From Sneathiella sp. (lineage in GTDB: Bacteria; Pseudomonadota; Alphaproteobacteria; Sneathiellales; Sneathiellaceae), in contig JAESPT010000464.1 of the NCBI GenBank assembly GCA_016765515.1, positions 1 through 7,696 on the forward strand: 7,696 nt of DNA, written 5' to 3'. This document shows, piece by piece, positions 6,358 to 7,696 of this stretch; the first letter of the stretch is position 1; each line of letters opens with the position of its first letter. The notes beneath the pieces are model-generated. The model ran no database searches. It worked only from the letters and a program-made list of their open reading frames with translations, and was not told the DNA's origin. The position numbers were made by a program, and so were the translations under genes.

Positions 6358-6369
6358 TATATTTATATT
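6358..6369 (+). promoter_or_regulatory. possible -10 region for the DUF2804 gene
   Basis: Two overlapping-phase TATATT words (6358-6363 and 6364-6369) lie 80-90 bp upstream of the start codon. TTCAAG (6343-6348) is a poor -35, only 15 bp from the second. If this is the promoter, the palindrome at 6299-6316 would be centred about 60 bp upstream of the transcription start, a usual activator distance. The call rests on weak matches. Confidence 0.2.
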
Positions 6370-6408
6370 CTCCTGCATTTTTTCTATTTGCAGAAATCCG
6401 AGCGCTCC

Positions 6409-6421
6409 TCCTATCATAGGA
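6409..6421. repeat. 13-bp odd palindrome near the DUF2804 ribosome binding site
   Basis: TCCTATCATAGGA is symmetric around a central C (6415) and ends 15 bp before the AGGAGG Shine-Dalgarno sequence. It is followed by a run of A. It could be an operator inside the leader or a small dyad of no function. Confidence 0.35.
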
Positions 6422-6448
6422 AAAAAAGAAAATGGCAGGAGGCTATGC

Positions 6449-7474
6449 ATGAACACCTTTATCGGCCCTGAAAAAAATGTAACTTTCGGACATTTCAACG
6501 AACCCATTGGACCTGTGAATTACCAAGACTTTGCTCTTCGCAACGCTGTTCGTGACAGGCTCGGGGCAAATGAAATTGAAAAACAATTTGTGCATTTTCA
6601 TTTTCTGGGACTGGCATCACAACAGTTTATTGCTGGCTGCTCCCTGTCCTACGCCAATCAGTCAACAACGGTTTTCTTCTATCTGTTTGATCGTAAAACC
6701 GGAGAAATTCTGAAACGCGGATGTCGCATTGGTGAAAATGATATTGGAAATTTCAGCCTCAATCCAGACGATGGATCGACTCATCTGCAAGGCAGAGCGC
6801 TGGATGTACGTTTCACATTTGATCCGGCGCATTTAAAAAAAGAAATTGAGGTTAGCCTCGACGACATAAAAGTCCTCCATATGACATTCCAAGAGAAAAC
6901 TCCGGACTTTGAGACCCTTCGTTTGTGCACCCCCACGGGCCCCAGTGGCTGGACCTATTGTCAAAAGGTGGCCGGTCTGCAGGCTGAAGGAGAATTATTT
7001 CATAACGGTCAACGGTATGATTTGCGAGAAATTGGCGCTTATGCCCACCATGATTTCACTGCAGGATTTTTAAGACAGGATACATTCTGGAACTGGGCCT
7101 GCCTTACTGGGCAGGATGACGCGGGTAATGTTCTAGGCCTCAATTTATCAAACGGTGTCAACGAAACAGGGTTTTCAGAAAATGTCATTTGGCTGAACGG
7201 AAAGCGCGAAAATGCCGGTCTCATCAGTTTTGACTATGATCTTGATGATCTGAGCAAGCCTTGGAAAATTTCTTCAGAGAGTGGCCGCCTTAATCTAACC
7301 TTTAGATCAGAGGGCCAATATGCGGCTCAGAACAAATCCTGTCCCCTGCCCTTCGATTTCCATCAACTTTTTGGATCTTTTGAAGGCACTCTTCGGTTGG
7401 AATCCGGTGACATTATTCGAATTAACGATATCCCAGGCTTTTGTGAACGGCAATATGCTGTCTGGTGGAAATAA
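6449..7474 (+). CDS. DUF2804 family protein of unknown function
   Basis: This 341-residue protein matches my memory of the DUF2804 family (Pfam), a beta-rich family thought to be related to lipocalin-like CrtC/AttH proteins. The most telling segment is GAYAHHDFTAGFLRQDTFWNWA (196-217), with the pattern of His-Asp and aromatic residues followed by Trp-Asn-Trp. The C-terminus GFCERQYAVWW (330-340) also fits the family's Gly-x-Cys-Glu ending. No catalytic role is established and I assign none. There is no signal peptide or membrane helix, so it is probably cytosolic. The start is well supported by AGGAGG at 6437-6442, six bases before the ATG; an ATG at 6445 opens only a short frame. The long upstream region with palindromes suggests its own regulated promoter. 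A transporter gene begins about 90 bp downstream. Confidence 0.75.
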   Translation: MNTFIGPEKNVTFGHFNEPIGPVNYQDFALRNAVRDRLGANEIEKQFVHFHFLGLASQQFIAGCSLSYANQSTTVFFYLFDRKTGEILKRGCRIGENDIGNFSLNPDDGSTHLQGRALDVRFTFDPAHLKKEIEVSLDDIKVLHMTFQEKTPDFETLRLCTPTGPSGWTYCQKVAGLQAEGELFHNGQRYDLREIGAYAHHDFTAGFLRQDTFWNWACLTGQDDAGNVLGLNLSNGVNETGFSENVIWLNGKRENAGLISFDYDLDDLSKPWKISSESGRLNLTFRSEGQYAAQNKSCPLPFDFHQLFGSFEGTLRLESGDIIRINDIPGFCERQYAVWWK

Positions 7475-7528
7475 AGGGTTTCCCTGCGGTATCCCGTTTC
7501 AATTCACTAGACAGATTATCCTTAATCC

Positions 7529-7548
7529 TTGACTATAGGGGGTATAAT
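7529..7548 (+). promoter_or_regulatory. possible promoter of the transporter gene, with unusual spacing
   Basis: A perfect -10 word TATAAT (7543-7548) follows TTGACT (7529-7534), but only 8 bp separate them, too short for a normal sigma-70 promoter. If TATAAT is used alone, transcription would start near 7555, almost at the start codon, giving a nearly leaderless message. The words may be coincidental in this AT-rich spacer. Confidence 0.28.
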
Positions 7549-7553
7549 AAAAA

Positions 7554-7557
7554 AGGA
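7554..7557 (+). promoter_or_regulatory. ribosome binding site that favours a GTG start
   Basis: AGGA, preceded by A-rich sequence, lies six bases before GTG at 7564, ideal spacing. It is 21 bases before the in-frame ATG at 7579, too far, and only two bases before the out-of-frame ATG at 7560. Confidence 0.45.
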
Positions 7558-7563
7558 ACATGG

Positions 7564-7696
7564 GTGTCCATAATAAATATGATACGGGAAAACCGTACCC
7601 TACAAGGCGTCTGCTGGATGATCCTTACCAGCTTTTTATTCGTCGCCATGACTGCTATCGTCCGCCACTTAGGATCTAGCATGCCAGCCGTTGAAG
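7564..7696 (+). CDS. EamA/DMT-type membrane transporter, 5' end (partial)
   Basis: The first 44 codons are visible and the gene is cut by the window edge. The sequence NRTLQGVCWMILTSFLFVAMTAIVRHLGSSMPAVE has the typical opening of drug/metabolite transporter (EamA) permeases: a short polar start, a first transmembrane helix (about residues 13-33), then a positively charged turn with Arg-His and Met-Pro-Ala-x-Glu. Such inner-membrane proteins usually have ten helices and export or import small metabolites; the substrate cannot be told from this part. The start is set at GTG 7564 because of the well-placed AGGA; ATG 7579 is the alternative and would shorten the protein by five residues. Confidence 0.72.
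   Translation, partial: MSIINMIRENRTLQGVCWMILTSFLFVAMTAIVRHLGSSMPAVE

Larger units (their letters stand above)
5683..6448. other. 766-bp stretch without a convincing protein gene, rich in inverted repeats
   Basis: No frame here has a start codon, a ribosome binding site and a recognisable product together. The stretch holds a candidate small RNA with terminator (about 5837-5941), two larger inverted repeats (5997-6061 and 6109-6150), a short hairpin AATCC-GATT-GGATT (6230-6243), a hairpin overlapping a perfect 18-bp palindrome (6283-6316), and a 13-bp palindrome (6409-6421). The span 5950-6310 is open in several frames on both strands, the longest on the + strand being 5957-6256. The last 150 bp should carry the promoter of the DUF2804 gene. 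Degraded coding sequence, one or more structured RNAs, and a complex regulatory region are all possible. Confidence 0.6.

Noticed and set aside
5947..6507. Several overlapping - strand frames of 67-113 residues
   Set aside because: They lie in all three - frames over the same bases, are rich in Arg, Ser and Cys, and match no family; at most one could be real and none has supporting signals.
7474..7495. AGGG-TTT-CCCT hairpin after the DUF2804 gene as a terminator
   Set aside because: The stem is only four pairs and no T-run follows, so termination there is not supported.

Overview
The window looks like chromosomal DNA from an alphaproteobacterium, probably a moderate-GC environmental or marine lineage. 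This is an inference from the gene families and from the style of the hybrid histidine kinase; no rRNA or other phylogenetic marker is present. All convincing genes are on the + strand. No tRNA, rRNA, CRISPR array, insertion sequence or phage gene is recognisable.

Region 1 (1-2390) is metabolic. It holds the last 45 codons of an unidentified gene, then a nitronate monooxygenase / 2-nitropropane dioxygenase-like flavoprotein (234-1160), and 29 bp later an acyl-CoA dehydrogenase-like flavoprotein (1190-2320). The last two are probably co-transcribed and end at a hairpin plus T-run near 2365-2387. The dehydrogenase has a normal N-terminal half, but its C-terminal catalytic motif is altered.

Region 2 (2391-5697) is a 1044-residue soluble hybrid histidine kinase: GAF-like domain, four PAS domains, HisKA, HATPase_c and a receiver. 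Its own AT-rich leader of about 230 bp carries inverted repeats. No separate response regulator or Hpt protein lies next to it.

Region 3 (5683-6448) is a 766-bp stretch with no convincing protein gene, but it is rich in inverted repeats. From left to right it holds: a candidate small RNA with a terminator (about 5837-5941); a 14-bp imperfect inverted repeat with a 37-nt loop (5997-6061); a second compound hairpin (6109-6150); an open frame of 99 codons with no start codon (5957-6256); a perfect 18-bp palindrome (6299-6316); and a 13-bp palindrome (6409-6421). This is the least explained part of the window.

Region 4 (6449-7696) has a DUF2804-family protein of unknown function behind a strong Shine-Dalgarno sequence, then the first 44 codons of an EamA/DMT-type membrane transporter cut by the window edge.

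The genes do not form one obvious pathway. The first pair fits acyl or nitro compound catabolism, the kinase is an independent sensor, and the DUF2804 gene and transporter may be linked or may only be neighbours. I did not find a clear new multi-gene system. The best candidates for new biology are the structured 5683-6448 region and the acyl-CoA dehydrogenase with a replaced catalytic motif.
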